From contig QOZQ01000001.1 of NCBI GenBank assembly GCA_003576695.1, positions 1 to 64,000 on the forward strand: a DNA stretch of 64,000 nt, given 5' to 3'. Position 1 is the first letter of the stretch. Every line of letters begins with the position of its first letter. Below are positions 44,128 to 52,119 of this stretch, piece by piece. The translations under genes were made by a program, and so were the position numbers. The stretch is from Taklimakanibacter lacteus. Its GTDB lineage: Bacteria; Pseudomonadota; Alphaproteobacteria; Rhizobiales; Aestuariivirgaceae. The notes beneath the pieces were generated by a model, which worked only from the letters and a program-made list of their open reading frames with translations, ran no database searches and was not told where the DNA came from.

Positions 44128-44904
44128 TCAGAACGTGCTCATCAGGCCGCCATCGACCACCAGCAACTGGCCGGTCATGTAGCGGCAATAATCGGAGGCG
44201 AGGAAGATCACGGTCCCTGACACATCTTCGGGCAGGCCCGACCGTCCGAGCGGGATCTTGCGCCTGGTGACATACCATTCAATGAAATCCGGCGTCGTCG
44301 TCTCATCGACGCCGTTGACGATCGACATCGGCGTCACCATGAAGCCCGGCGCCACCGCATTGACGAGGATGTTGTAGCGCCCGAGCTCGACCGCCATCGA
44401 CTGGGTATAGGCGATGATGCCGCCCTTGGCGGCGTTGTAAGGTCCGCAATCGCCGCTCGCGGCGAAGCCCTGGATCGAGGCGATGTGGATGATGCGGCCG
44501 TCCTGCTGCCTCACCATATGGGGCGCCACCAGCTTGCTGCCCATATAGACGGCCTCGAGATTGATGGTAATGGTGCGGCGCCAGTCCTCCAGCGTGTCGT
44601 TCAGGATGGTGCGGGTCGGCGGGTTGATGGCGGCGTTGTTGACCAGCACATCGATGTGCCCGCACTTCGCCATGACATCGGCGACCACCGCGCCATAGCG
44701 GTCATAGTCGGTGACGTCGAGCTCATAAGCGAGCGCCGTGCCGCCCCGGGTTTCGATCTCGGCGGCAACGCTCGCCAGCGTTGCGGCATTGCGCTCGAGA
44801 AGGACGACGGCAGCGCCCTCGGCCGCCATCTCCAGCGCCACGGAACGTCCAAGTCCCTGGCCTGCGCCGCTGACGAGGCATGTCTTTTCGTCGAGCAAGC
44901 CCAT
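44128..44904 (-). CDS. Short-chain dehydrogenase/reductase (SDR)
   Basis: 258 residues with the NAD(P)-binding glycine motif SGAGQGLG (12-19), NNAA (89-92) and the catalytic triad S143, Y156 and K160 (YNAAK). It oxidises or reduces a hydroxyl/keto pair, presumably of the sugar brought in by the adjacent ABC importer. ATG 44904 gives the standard SDR N-terminus (MGLLDEKTCLVSGAG). First gene of the operon; an IclR-type TCCG-N6-CGGA site and direct ATGTCGGA repeats 20 bp apart lie 47-80 bp upstream. Confidence 0.9.
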   Translation of the reverse strand: MGLLDEKTCLVSGAGQGLGRSVALEMAAEGAAVVLLERNAATLASVAAEIETRGGTALAYELDVTDYDRYGAVVADVMAKCGHIDVLVNNAAINPPTRTILNDTLEDWRRTITINLEAVYMGSKLVAPHMVRQQDGRIIHIASIQGFAASGDCGPYNAAKGGIIAYTQSMAVELGRYNILVNAVAPGFMVTPMSIVNGVDETTTPDFIEWYVTRRKIPLGRSGLPEDVSGTVIFLASDYCRYMTGQLLVVDGGLMSTF

Positions 44905-44950
44905 GACGCATCCCTTGTCGGCGCTATGCGGCTGGGGCGTGGCCCGATTT

Positions 44951-44984
44951 TCCGCAATGTCGGACTTCAATCTTATATGTCGGA
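44951..44984 (-). promoter_or_regulatory. IclR-type operator of the SDR/ABC operon
   Basis: Minus-strand TCCGACATTGCGGA at 44951-44964 matches the site at the dehydratase start except for one base. ATGTCGGA on the plus strand occurs at 44957-44964 and again at 44977-44984, a 20-bp period, so a second half-site is present on the same face of the helix. Confidence 0.65.
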
Positions 44985-45080
44985 ACGCACTATAATCTGC
45001 CTCGACCAAGCGTCAAGGGCCGGTCACTCGGACCGCGACAGCGTCATCTCAGGAATAGACAGGTGGAATGAGCGCCGGCG

Positions 45081-45716
45081 CTAGCCGGTCTTCTGCAACG
45101 GTTCCGATTCATAGCGTTCGAGGAAGTCCTCGACCGCGAGAGAGCGGAAATCGGGCAGCGCCCGATGCAGGGTCTCATGGTCCCAGTCCCACCAGGCAAG
45201 CGCCTCGAGACGCTCGGCGATGGGGGCCGGATGACGCCATTTGAGGAAGCGTGCCGGGGTGCCCACCATGATGGCATAGGGCGGCACATCCTTGGTGACG
45301 ACCGACAGCGAGCCGATAATCGCGCCATTGCCGATAGTGACGCCCTTCATGACGACGGCGCCGTGACCGATCCAGGTGTCATGACCGATATGGACGCCAC
45401 GCGAGCGGCGCCAATCGAAGATCGCCTTCTCGCTCGTCTCCTCCGGCCAGTAATATTCCGAGCGGTACATGAAGTGATGCAATGAAGCGCGCTGATAGGG
45501 ATGCTCGCTCGGATTGACGCGCACGAAGGCCGCGATGTTGGCGAATTTGCCGAGCGTCGAATAGGCGATGTCGGCGAAGCGGTCGGTGTAGCTGTAATCG
45601 CCGAAGACGCTCTCGACGATACGGGCGCCGGCCCCGATCTCGACATAGCGGCCGAAGCTCGAGCCGGTGACAATGGCACCCTCGTGGAAGAACGGCTGCT
45701 CAGACAGTTGCGGCAT
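45081..45716 (-). CDS. Phosphonate-locus hexapeptide-repeat acetyltransferase
   Basis: 211 residues with left-handed beta-helix repeats (GRYVEIGAGARIVESVFGDYSYT and, after a loop with HHFMYRSEYYWPEE, HIGHDTWIGHGAVVMKGVTIGNGAIIGSLSVVTKDVPPYAIMVG). This is the acetyltransferase regularly found at the end of phn operons. In other bacteria phnO, a GNAT enzyme, acetylates aminoalkylphosphonates; this unrelated fold may do a similar job. Its start overlaps the end of phnN by 17 bp, so it is translated with the C-P lyase locus. Confidence 0.88.
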   Translation of the reverse strand: MPQLSEQPFFHEGAIVTGSSFGRYVEIGAGARIVESVFGDYSYTDRFADIAYSTLGKFANIAAFVRVNPSEHPYQRASLHHFMYRSEYYWPEETSEKAIFDWRRSRGVHIGHDTWIGHGAVVMKGVTIGNGAIIGSLSVVTKDVPPYAIMVGTPARFLKWRHPAPIAERLEALAWWDWDHETLHRALPDFRSLAVEDFLERYESEPLQKTG

Positions 45717-46278
45717 GGGGGACCTTCGAGAAAGAGAGGAGAGCCGAAACGAATTTGCCGGTGGCGGCCGCGAGCGTCGTATCGTTGAGGATGGTCACGG
45801 CCTCGACATGCGCCGGGGTGGGCTCCGGCTCGCGCGCAAGGCGGCCCGCAATATCGGCCGCGGTCTCGCGCCCGCGCCGGGCCAGGCGTTCGGCAAGGAT
45901 GGAAGGCGACGCAGTGACATGCAGCACCGCCATGTCGGGATAACGCTCGGATGCCGAGGCAAGGATGGCGCGCGACACATTGACGACAGCGGTGCGCCCC
46001 GCCTGCAGATCATCGTCGAGCGAGACCGGGATGCCGTAGTGAAGGCCATGCGCCTGCCAGGACAGCGCGAACAAGCCTTGCCGCGCGGCGATGTGGAATT
46101 CATCGGCCGTCAGGCTGTCATGCGCCTCCGCCTCATCGTGGCTCGGACGGGTGATGACGCGGCGGGGAAAGACAAAATGCGGATCCTTGGCAAGGATCCG
46201 AGCAGCCTCGCGCAGGAGACTGTCCTTGCCCGCGCCGCTCGGGCCGACGACGAGAACCAGCTTTCCGGGCAAACGCAT
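45700..46278 (-). CDS. phnN: Ribose 1,5-bisphosphate phosphokinase PhnN
   Basis: 192 residues, guanylate-kinase fold with P-loop VGPSGAGKDSL (about 11-21). PhnN converts ribose 1,5-bisphosphate to PRPP, the last step that returns the ribose carrier of the C-P lyase pathway to metabolism. ATG 46278 begins at the first beta strand; longer in-frame sequence upstream is inside phnM. It starts 5 bp after phnM ends and overlaps the acetyltransferase gene by 17 bp. Confidence 0.93.
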   Translation of the reverse strand: MRLPGKLVLVVGPSGAGKDSLLREAARILAKDPHFVFPRRVITRPSHDEAEAHDSLTADEFHIAARQGLFALSWQAHGLHYGIPVSLDDDLQAGRTAVVNVSRAILASASERYPDMAVLHVTASPSILAERLARRGRETAADIAGRLAREPEPTPAHVEAVTILNDTTLAAATGKFVSALLSFSKVPHAATV

Positions 46279-46283
46279 TGCGG

Positions 46284-47429
46284 TCAGACGACGCGCTGGC
46301 CGGCGCGCCAGACGGTGCGGACCACGGGATGATCGTCCATCAGGCGCACTTCGATCAGATCGGCGCGCTTGCCGGGAGCGATTTCGCCGCGGTCGTCGAG
46401 TCCCATCACGCGCGCCGGGTTGCGCGACACCACAGTGACGGCCTCGGGCAAGGTGATGGAAGGTACGTTCTGCGGCAGTGCGAAGGCGGCATGCAGCAGG
46501 CTGGCCGGCACATAATCCGACGACATCAGATCGAGGCACTGGGCCTTGGCGACGTCGGCGGTCGGGATATTGCCGGAATGGGAACCGCCGCGCACCAGAT
46601 TGGGTGCTCCCATCAGCACGGCGAGGCCGTTGGTATGGGCAGCACGCACCGCTTCCTCGGTGGTCGGAAATTCCGAAATGGTGACGCCATCGGCGAGCGC
46701 TTCGGCGACATGCTCCAGCGTGGCGTCGTCGTGACTTGCGAGCTTCAATCCCTTGGCAATGGCGAGATTGACGATGGCGCGGCGATTGCGGTCGGAATGG
46801 AGGATATTCATCTCGCGGCGCTCGACGATGAACACTTCGAGCCGTTCCGCGCTCATGATCTTCTTGCCGAGATAATACTCGCGGAACTTGTCGAGGCTGA
46901 CGAATTGCCTTTCTCCCGGGGTGTGATCCATGACCGAGAGCAGATCGACGAGGCCTTCCTCGACAAGCTCTTCGGCAGTTTCGAATGTATCAGGGCAGGG
47001 GAGCTCGCAGCGCAGATGGATGCGATGATCGGCGCGCAGCATGTCGGTCTTGCGCCCCTGTGCGATGGCTTGCGAGAGCTCGCCATTGGCGCGGCGCAGG
47101 CCGCCGGTCTCGGCATCGAAAGTGCCGGCCCGCAGCGCATCGAAGACCGTGGTGATGCCGGCCGCAGCGATCTGCGCATCATGGGCGAGGAGCGCGCCGA
47201 TCGCCGGCCAGGCGACGCCGGGGCGCGGCCGATAGTGGCTCTCGAGATGATCGGTATGAAGCTCGACAAGACCCGGCAGAAGATAGGCGCCATCGAGATC
47301 GCTGTCGATCCTGGCAGCACCGCTTTGCGAAATATCCGCGATCATCCCATCGCGCACCAGGACGGCGCCGGCAATGATCTCGGATGCCGTCACGATCCTG
47401 GCATTGCCGAAGACCCATTCTTTCGTCAT
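46284..47429 (-). CDS. phnM: Alpha-D-ribose 1-methylphosphonate 5-triphosphate diphosphatase PhnM
   Basis: 381 residues of the amidohydrolase superfamily, the usual PhnM length. The metal motif is HTDHLE (residues 58-63), with further ligands around HLRCELPC, LLSVMDHTPGERQF and GLKLASHDDAT. It removes pyrophosphate from ribose-1-phosphonate-5-triphosphate, making the substrate of PhnJ. Its start overlaps the DUF1045 gene by 4 bp. Confidence 0.95.
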   Translation of the reverse strand: MTKEWVFGNARIVTASEIIAGAVLVRDGMIADISQSGAARIDSDLDGAYLLPGLVELHTDHLESHYRPRPGVAWPAIGALLAHDAQIAAAGITTVFDALRAGTFDAETGGLRRANGELSQAIAQGRKTDMLRADHRIHLRCELPCPDTFETAEELVEEGLVDLLSVMDHTPGERQFVSLDKFREYYLGKKIMSAERLEVFIVERREMNILHSDRNRRAIVNLAIAKGLKLASHDDATLEHVAEALADGVTISEFPTTEEAVRAAHTNGLAVLMGAPNLVRGGSHSGNIPTADVAKAQCLDLMSSDYVPASLLHAAFALPQNVPSITLPEAVTVVSRNPARVMGLDDRGEIAPGKRADLIEVRLMDDHPVVRTVWRAGQRVV

Positions 47430-48142
47430 CTCACACCCAATTTCCAGATTTCAGGCCAGGCCCTGTCGGCCCGGCCGGTCAGCGTGAAGCGCTCCTCGGC
47501 GCGGAAAGGCGCGCCGGCTTCGGCTTCACAGAAGATGGTGATCGCCTCGAGCCGGAGCGGGACCCCGATCACGGGGGCGAAATGCGTCTCGGCCTCCGGC
47601 TTGAGCCGCACCAGACCGGCGGCGCCGAGCTTGCGGCTCAGCGTCATGTGGAAGCGGAACTGGTCGAGCACATGGGGATAGCCCCAGTTCAGGAGCAGGC
47701 GGTTCTGGCGCTGGCTCAAGCCCGCCCGGTGGCGGCGTGCAATCTCGTCCTGGTGCAAAGGACCGCGGAAACTGTCGAAATCCATGACACAGCAGGCGGC
47801 CAGTTGCTGGAGCTGGTCAGTCTCGACATCGGGGATCAGCGCGAGGAAGCCGTCGAGAACGGCGAGGCGCAGTTTCGGCAGCATCACCGGCGCCTGGCGC
47901 GCGGCGAAATCCCGCGCGAAGGCGGTGAGCTCGCGGCGTGTCTTCGCCAGCTCGAAGGGGGCCTTCAGCGTGGCATGGAAGCCATAGCGGCGCGGCTCGG
48001 CGGTCAATGAAGCGAGGTCTTCGATGGCCGGCTGGCGAAGGGCCTCGCCGGTCCAGGCGTCGCGGCCAAGCCACTCGCTGCCGAGGCGGTGGAACAGCGT
48101 GTCGGGCGCCGGCGCGTAATAGAGGGCGTAGCGCATGGTCAT
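47426..48142 (-). CDS. DUF1045 phosphonate-operon protein, 2H phosphoesterase fold
   Basis: 238 residues with the two HxT motifs of 2H phosphoesterases: H56-A-T58 in RYGFHATLKAPF and H165-M-T167 in FRFHMTLSRKL. The family is restricted mainly to C-P lyase loci of alpha- and other proteobacteria. 2H enzymes open cyclic phosphates. The locus has no phnP, whose product opens 5-phosphoribosyl 1,2-cyclic phosphate, so this protein is a candidate for that step. ATG 48142 overlaps the phnE stop as ATGA; an internal ATG at 48136 is less well coupled. Confidence 0.88.
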   Translation of the reverse strand: MTMRYALYYAPAPDTLFHRLGSEWLGRDAWTGEALRQPAIEDLASLTAEPRRYGFHATLKAPFELAKTRRELTAFARDFAARQAPVMLPKLRLAVLDGFLALIPDVETDQLQQLAACCVMDFDSFRGPLHQDEIARRHRAGLSQRQNRLLLNWGYPHVLDQFRFHMTLSRKLGAAGLVRLKPEAETHFAPVIGVPLRLEAITIFCEAEAGAPFRAEERFTLTGRADRAWPEIWKLGVR

Positions 48143-48945
48143 ACCAGCACCTTGCGCAGGCGTTGCGAGATGATGTCGATGATGGCGACGGTGATGACGA
48201 CGACGATCATGATCGCCGCCGTCTCGGCATAGTAGAAGCCGCGGATATTCTCGAAGAGGAGCTGGCCGATGCCGCCGGCGCCGACAATGCCGAGCACCGT
48301 GGCACCGCGCACATTGGATTCGAAACGGTAGAGCCCATAGCTCAGCCAGAGCGGCATCACCTGGGGGACGATGCCGTAGATCACTTCCTGCAGCCTGGTG
48401 GCGCCGGTGGCGCGGATGCCTTCGACCGGGCGGGGGTCGGAGGCTTCGACGGCTTCCGAGAACAGCTTCGAGATGATGCCGAGATTGTGGATGAAGACGG
48501 CCATGACGCCGGCAAAAGGCCCCAGGCCCACGGCGACGACGAACAGCACGGCGAAAACGAGCTCGTTGATGGCGCGGCAGCAATCCATCAGGCGGCGCAC
48601 CGGCTGGACGACCCAGGCCGGCGCCACATTGTTGGAGGCGAGGAGCGAAAAGGGGATGCCGAACAGGATGGCGAGGAACGTGCCCCAGATGGCGATATTC
48701 ACCGTCACCAGCATTTCGGCGGCGTAGATCTTCCAGTCGGCGAAATTGGGCGACAGGAAGCCCGAGGCATAGCGCGCCATGTTGCCGGCGTCGGTGACGA
48801 GCAAAGGCGCCTTGTAGATCTCGGCCGGGTAAAAGCTCCAGGCCAGGAGGACGGCGAGGATCGACCAGAAGGCCAGCTGTCCATAGCGTTGCGCAGCCGG
48901 CACGGGCGGTACATGGATCGATGTTGCGGTTGTCATCGTGTCCAC
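48139..48945 (-). CDS. phnE: Phosphonate ABC transporter permease PhnE
   Basis: 268 residues with about five to six membrane helices and the EAA-type segment PVEGIRATGATRLQEVIYGIVPQVMPLWLSYGL. It forms the channel for PhnD-delivered phosphonates. Only one permease gene is present, so a homodimer is expected. It lies between phnD, 80 bp upstream with a hairpin in the gap, and the DUF1045 gene, whose start it overlaps. Confidence 0.94.
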   Translation of the reverse strand: MDTMTTATSIHVPPVPAAQRYGQLAFWSILAVLLAWSFYPAEIYKAPLLVTDAGNMARYASGFLSPNFADWKIYAAEMLVTVNIAIWGTFLAILFGIPFSLLASNNVAPAWVVQPVRRLMDCCRAINELVFAVLFVVAVGLGPFAGVMAVFIHNLGIISKLFSEAVEASDPRPVEGIRATGATRLQEVIYGIVPQVMPLWLSYGLYRFESNVRGATVLGIVGAGGIGQLLFENIRGFYYAETAAIMIVVVITVAIIDIISQRLRKVLV

Positions 48946-48956
48946 CCTATCCGATT

Positions 48957-48993
48957 TTCCCCTCTCCCATTGCTTTGCAACTGGAGAGGGGAA
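48957..48993. repeat. Hairpin between phnD and phnE
   Basis: TTCCCCTCTCC at 48957-48967 pairs perfectly with GGAGAGGGGAA at 48983-48993. It could raise the level of phnD message over phnE, as expected for a binding protein. It resembles other hairpins in this window. Confidence 0.65.
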
Positions 48994-49025
48994 GATGCTT
49001 GATGCTCTTCATCGCTTCGAAAAAA

Positions 49026-50027
49026 TCAGGTCTGCGGCACCTCGGCCATCAGCTTCTCGAACTCGGCCTTCCTGGCCTCGAGCTCCTTGATCTTGGCGTC
49101 CTTGTCGGCCTGGCTCAGGGCCTCATCGCCCTTGACCTTGGTCATCGCCTTGGAGATCTCGAGGATGCGGATCGGATAGAGCTGCGCGTCGGACGAGGGC
49201 TTGAACGGCGCCCAGCCCAGACCCTTGAGGGTCGTGCGCGCGGCCTTCACTTCCTCGACCGAGCCCTGGCGGCCATAGGTCATGAAGAAGGACAGAATCT
49301 TGTCCTTCGTCGCCTGGTCGAGATCCTTGCGCCAGACGATGGGATCGGACGGAATCAGGGGCGAGCGCCAGATTTCCTTGATCTTCTTCAGCTCTTCCGG
49401 ATGCGACTTGGCGAAGTTGCGCATGTTCTCGGTGTTGTTGGTGGCGAAATCCACCTGCTTGTTCACCACTGCCATGAGATTGGTCTCATGATTGGCATTG
49501 GTGACGGCCTTGTAGCAGGTCTTGGGGTCGACTCCCTTGTTGCCGAAGACGAAGACCGACGGCACCAGGAAGCCCGAGGTCGAGTTCGGATCGCCATTGC
49601 CGAAGCTCATGGTCTTGTCACATTTCAGCACGTCATCGACGGTGTTGATGCTCGTGTTGTCGACATTGGTGACGAGCAGCGACCAGTAGCCGGGATTGCC
49701 TTCGACATCGACCGACTGGGCGAAGACTTCGCCCTCGGAGCGATCGACGGCTTCCATGGCGGATTTGTTGCCATACCAGGCCATCTGCACCTTGCCGAAG
49801 CGCATGCCCTCGATGATGCCGGCATAGTCGGAGGCGAAGAACGGATTGACCTTGATGCCGGTGTCCTTCTCGAGGTCGGCGAGGAACGGTGTCCAGTATT
49901 GCTTGAGATTCTGGGTCGATTCGGTCGAAATGATGCCGAAATTGATTTCCTTGGTTTCCGCCCAGGCCGAATTGGCCATGAACAAAGCTGCCGCCGCAAT
50001 GGCGAGCCGTCGTGTAATCCTTCTCAT
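49026..50027 (-). CDS. phnD: Phosphonate ABC transporter substrate-binding protein PhnD
   Basis: 333 residues with a signal peptide ending SAWA near residue 22 and the mature sequence ETKEINFGIISTESTQNLKQYW typical of PhnD. The binding-site region NTENMRNFAKSHPEELKKIKEIWRSPLIPSDPIVWR fits the family. It captures alkyl- or aminoalkylphosphonates in the periplasm. ATG 50027 has AGGAG upstream; a longer frame to 50132 lacks a signal peptide start. It is followed by phnE after an 80-bp hairpin gap. Confidence 0.94.
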   Translation of the reverse strand: MRRITRRLAIAAAALFMANSAWAETKEINFGIISTESTQNLKQYWTPFLADLEKDTGIKVNPFFASDYAGIIEGMRFGKVQMAWYGNKSAMEAVDRSEGEVFAQSVDVEGNPGYWSLLVTNVDNTSINTVDDVLKCDKTMSFGNGDPNSTSGFLVPSVFVFGNKGVDPKTCYKAVTNANHETNLMAVVNKQVDFATNNTENMRNFAKSHPEELKKIKEIWRSPLIPSDPIVWRKDLDQATKDKILSFFMTYGRQGSVEEVKAARTTLKGLGWAPFKPSSDAQLYPIRILEISKAMTKVKGDEALSQADKDAKIKELEARKAEFEKLMAEVPQT

Positions 50028-50067
50028 CTGACTTCTCCTGACAAAGAATGTTTGACGCTTTACGCGA

Positions 50068-50916
50068 CTATGCGGCGACGGCGGCCGCGAGCCCTTCCGG
50101 GATCGGGGCAGGGCGGCGGACTTCGCCCGCATCGGGCAGGATCAGCTCTTCGCTGGCCGATCCGTAAATCTGACGAAGACGCTCATTGGAGAGCTGGCTG
50201 CTCGGGCCGTCGAAGACGACGCGGCCCGCCTGCATGGCAATGGTGCGCTGGCAGAAGCGGCGCGCATATTCGACCTGGTGCAAAGCGACGACGACGGTGA
50301 TGCCGTCCTGGCTGTTGATGGTCTCGAGCGTCTCCATGACGCGGCGGGCGGAAGCGGGATCGAGCGAGGCGATCGGCTCATCGGCGAGCAGGATGCGGGC
50401 TCCCTGGACGAGGGCGCGGGCAATGGCGGCGCGCTGCTGCTGGCCGCCCGACAGGGTCGAGGCGCGCTGGCGCGCCGTTTCGGCGATCCCGACGCGCGTC
50501 AGGGCCGCCATGGCGGCGCGCTGCTCAGTGAGCGGGAATGCCCCGACGCTGCCGCGCCAGGCCGGGATCCTGCCGAGAACGCCCGTCAGCACATTGGTCA
50601 GGACCGACATGCGGCCGACGAGATTGAACTGCTGGAAGATGACGCCGATCTCGCGGCGGATGTCGCGCACATTGGTGGCAATACGGCCCTGGTCCTGAAC
50701 GGCGCGATCATGGACGGAAATGGTGCTGCCGTTGGCCCGGTCGGCGGTGACGAGGCCGGCAATATGGCGAATGAGAGTCGATTTCCCGGATCCCGACGCA
50801 CCGATCAGGGCGACCATCTCGCCTTTGCCGACGGTCAGCGAAATATCATCCAGGCCACGTTTTCCGCTGCTGAACGTCTTGCTCAGCCGCTCGATACGGA
50901 TCGCGCTCAACGGCAT
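50068..50916 (-). CDS. phnC: Phosphonate ABC transporter ATPase PhnC
   Basis: 282 residues with Walker A GASGSGKST (39-47), signature LSGGQQQRAAIARAL and Walker B ILLADEPIASLDP. It powers phosphonate uptake through PhnE. The gene starts a transport block, phnCDE, separated from phnL by an opposite-strand NTF2-like gene, so it needs its own promoter. Three tandem Pho-box-like half-sites at 50952-50980 support this. AAAGGGG immediately precedes the ATG, closer than an ideal ribosome site. Confidence 0.95.
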   Translation of the reverse strand: MPLSAIRIERLSKTFSSGKRGLDDISLTVGKGEMVALIGASGSGKSTLIRHIAGLVTADRANGSTISVHDRAVQDQGRIATNVRDIRREIGVIFQQFNLVGRMSVLTNVLTGVLGRIPAWRGSVGAFPLTEQRAAMAALTRVGIAETARQRASTLSGGQQQRAAIARALVQGARILLADEPIASLDPASARRVMETLETINSQDGITVVVALHQVEYARRFCQRTIAMQAGRVVFDGPSSQLSNERLRQIYGSASEELILPDAGEVRRPAPIPEGLAAAVAA

Positions 50917-50951
50917 CCCCTTTATCGTTTTGAAACAGCTAGCGGCCTTTC

Positions 50952-50980
50952 ATGACAGTCTTCTGAAGGCTTTGTGTCAG
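50952..50980 (-). promoter_or_regulatory. Triple Pho-box-like repeat upstream of phnC
   Basis: On the minus strand CTGACAC (50980-50974), CCTTCAG (50969-50963) and CTGTCAT (50958-50952) repeat every 11 bp, the spacing of PhoB half-sites (consensus CTGTCAT). The last is a perfect half-site and the first matches CTGTCAC at six of seven. A -10-like region follows near 50936-50941. Confidence 0.75.
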
Positions 50981-50994
50981 TCCGGCCAAGGGTG

Positions 50995-51022
50995 TTGAAA
51001 CCAGATCGCGGCCTCATCTAAT
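50995..51022 (+). promoter_or_regulatory. Promoter of the NTF2-like gene
   Basis: TTGAAA at 50995-51000 and TCTAAT at 51017-51022 with a 16-bp spacer, 38 bp before ATG 51061. It would fire away from phnC and into phnL antisense. Confidence 0.45.
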
Positions 51023-51060
51023 CTTGTGTCTTTGCTTCAAAATTTCCGTGAGGGGCGAGA

Positions 51061-51423
51061 ATGACAGGCAAGGACAGAAAGCGCGAGCCGGCACGCGATC
51101 CCCAGGATCTGGAAAGGCTTCTGATCGAGCGGCAATGGGCCGGCGATGTGGAGGGAATGGTGGCCTTGTTCGAGCCCGACGCCATCATCGATACGGGCGA
51201 GGGGCCGTTGACTGTCGGCCATGATGCGATCAGGGCGCTTTATGAGGATTTCCGGGCCAGCGGCAAGAAATTCGCCAAAGGCAGGCAGAGTCCGGCGGTG
51301 ATCAATGGCGGCCTGGCGCTCACTTCCACGCATTTGCCCGATGGCAGCATCACCGCCGAAGTGGCGCGCCAGCAGAGCGATGGAACGTGGCTGTGGGCGA
51401 TCGACCGCTATTCAGTGGCGTGA
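51061..51423 (+). CDS. NTF2-like (SnoaL/DUF4440-type) small protein
   Basis: 120 residues with the NTF2/SnoaL fold pattern: LERLLIERQWAGDVEGMVALFEPDAIID, then GHDAIRALYEDFRASGK and WLWAIDRYSVA. Such proteins are ligand-binding or small catalytic domains. It lies on the opposite strand inside the phn locus, divergent from phnC (144 bp) and convergent with phnL; the two stop codons abut in TGATCA at 51421-51426 with no base between. GAGGGGCGAG precedes the ATG. Role unknown. Confidence 0.85.
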   Translation: MTGKDRKREPARDPQDLERLLIERQWAGDVEGMVALFEPDAIIDTGEGPLTVGHDAIRALYEDFRASGKKFAKGRQSPAVINGGLALTSTHLPDGSITAEVARQQSDGTWLWAIDRYSVA

Positions 51424-52116
51424 TCAGGCCGCGTCACGGTCGAGATCGAAGTCGCGCGTGCAGACGGCCCTGCGGTCGGCGGCATCATGGAAGATGCCGA
51501 TGATGGCGCTGCCCTGGGCCCGCGCCTCATCGATCATGGCGAGGACGCGCGCCTTGTTCTCCTGGTCGAGCGAAGCGGTCGGCTCATCGAGGAGCAGGAT
51601 CGGATAGGAGGCGGCGAAACCACGTGCAATATTGACGCGCTGCTGCTCGCCGCCCGAAAAGGTCATGGGCGACAGCGACCACAGGCGCTCGGGGATATTG
51701 AGCCGTCCGAGGAGCCGGGCGGCGCGCGCGCGGGCTTCCTCCGCCGGCACACCGCGCTCGAGCAAAGGCTCGGCGACGATATCGAGTGCCGGCACGCGCG
51801 GAATGACGCGCAGGAATTGCGTGACATAGCCAATGGTGCGACGCCGTACATCCAGAACCTGGCGCGGCTCGGCCTCAGCCAGATCGATCCAGTCGTCGTC
51901 ATGGCGGACGAGGATCTGGCCCTGGCCCGATTTGTAGGTGCCATAGATCAGCTTGAGCAGCGAGCTCTTGCCCTTGCCCGATGGTCCGGTGACGGCCAGC
52001 GCTTCGCCGGCGTCGAGATCGAGATGAAGATCATCGAAGACCGGAATGCGCACGCCGCCCTGCAAATGGAGACGGAACTGCTTGGCAAGGCCCTTGATCC
52101 TGAGGACGGCGCTCAT
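51424..52116 (-). CDS. phnL: C-P lyase subunit PhnL (ABC-type ATPase)
   Basis: 230 residues with Walker A GPSGKGKSS (44-52), signature FSGGEQQRVNIARGF and Walker B ILLLDEPTASLD. PhnL, with PhnG, PhnH and PhnI, couples phosphonate and ATP to form ribose-1-phosphonate-5-triphosphate, and can associate with the PhnGHIJ core. It starts 3 bp after phnK. Its stop codon abuts that of the convergent NTF2-like gene. Confidence 0.95.
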   Translation of the reverse strand: MSAVLRIKGLAKQFRLHLQGGVRIPVFDDLHLDLDAGEALAVTGPSGKGKSSLLKLIYGTYKSGQGQILVRHDDDWIDLAEAEPRQVLDVRRRTIGYVTQFLRVIPRVPALDIVAEPLLERGVPAEEARARAARLLGRLNIPERLWSLSPMTFSGGEQQRVNIARGFAASYPILLLDEPTASLDQENKARVLAMIDEARAQGSAIIGIFHDAADRRAVCTRDFDLDRDAA

Positions 52117-52119
52117 CGG

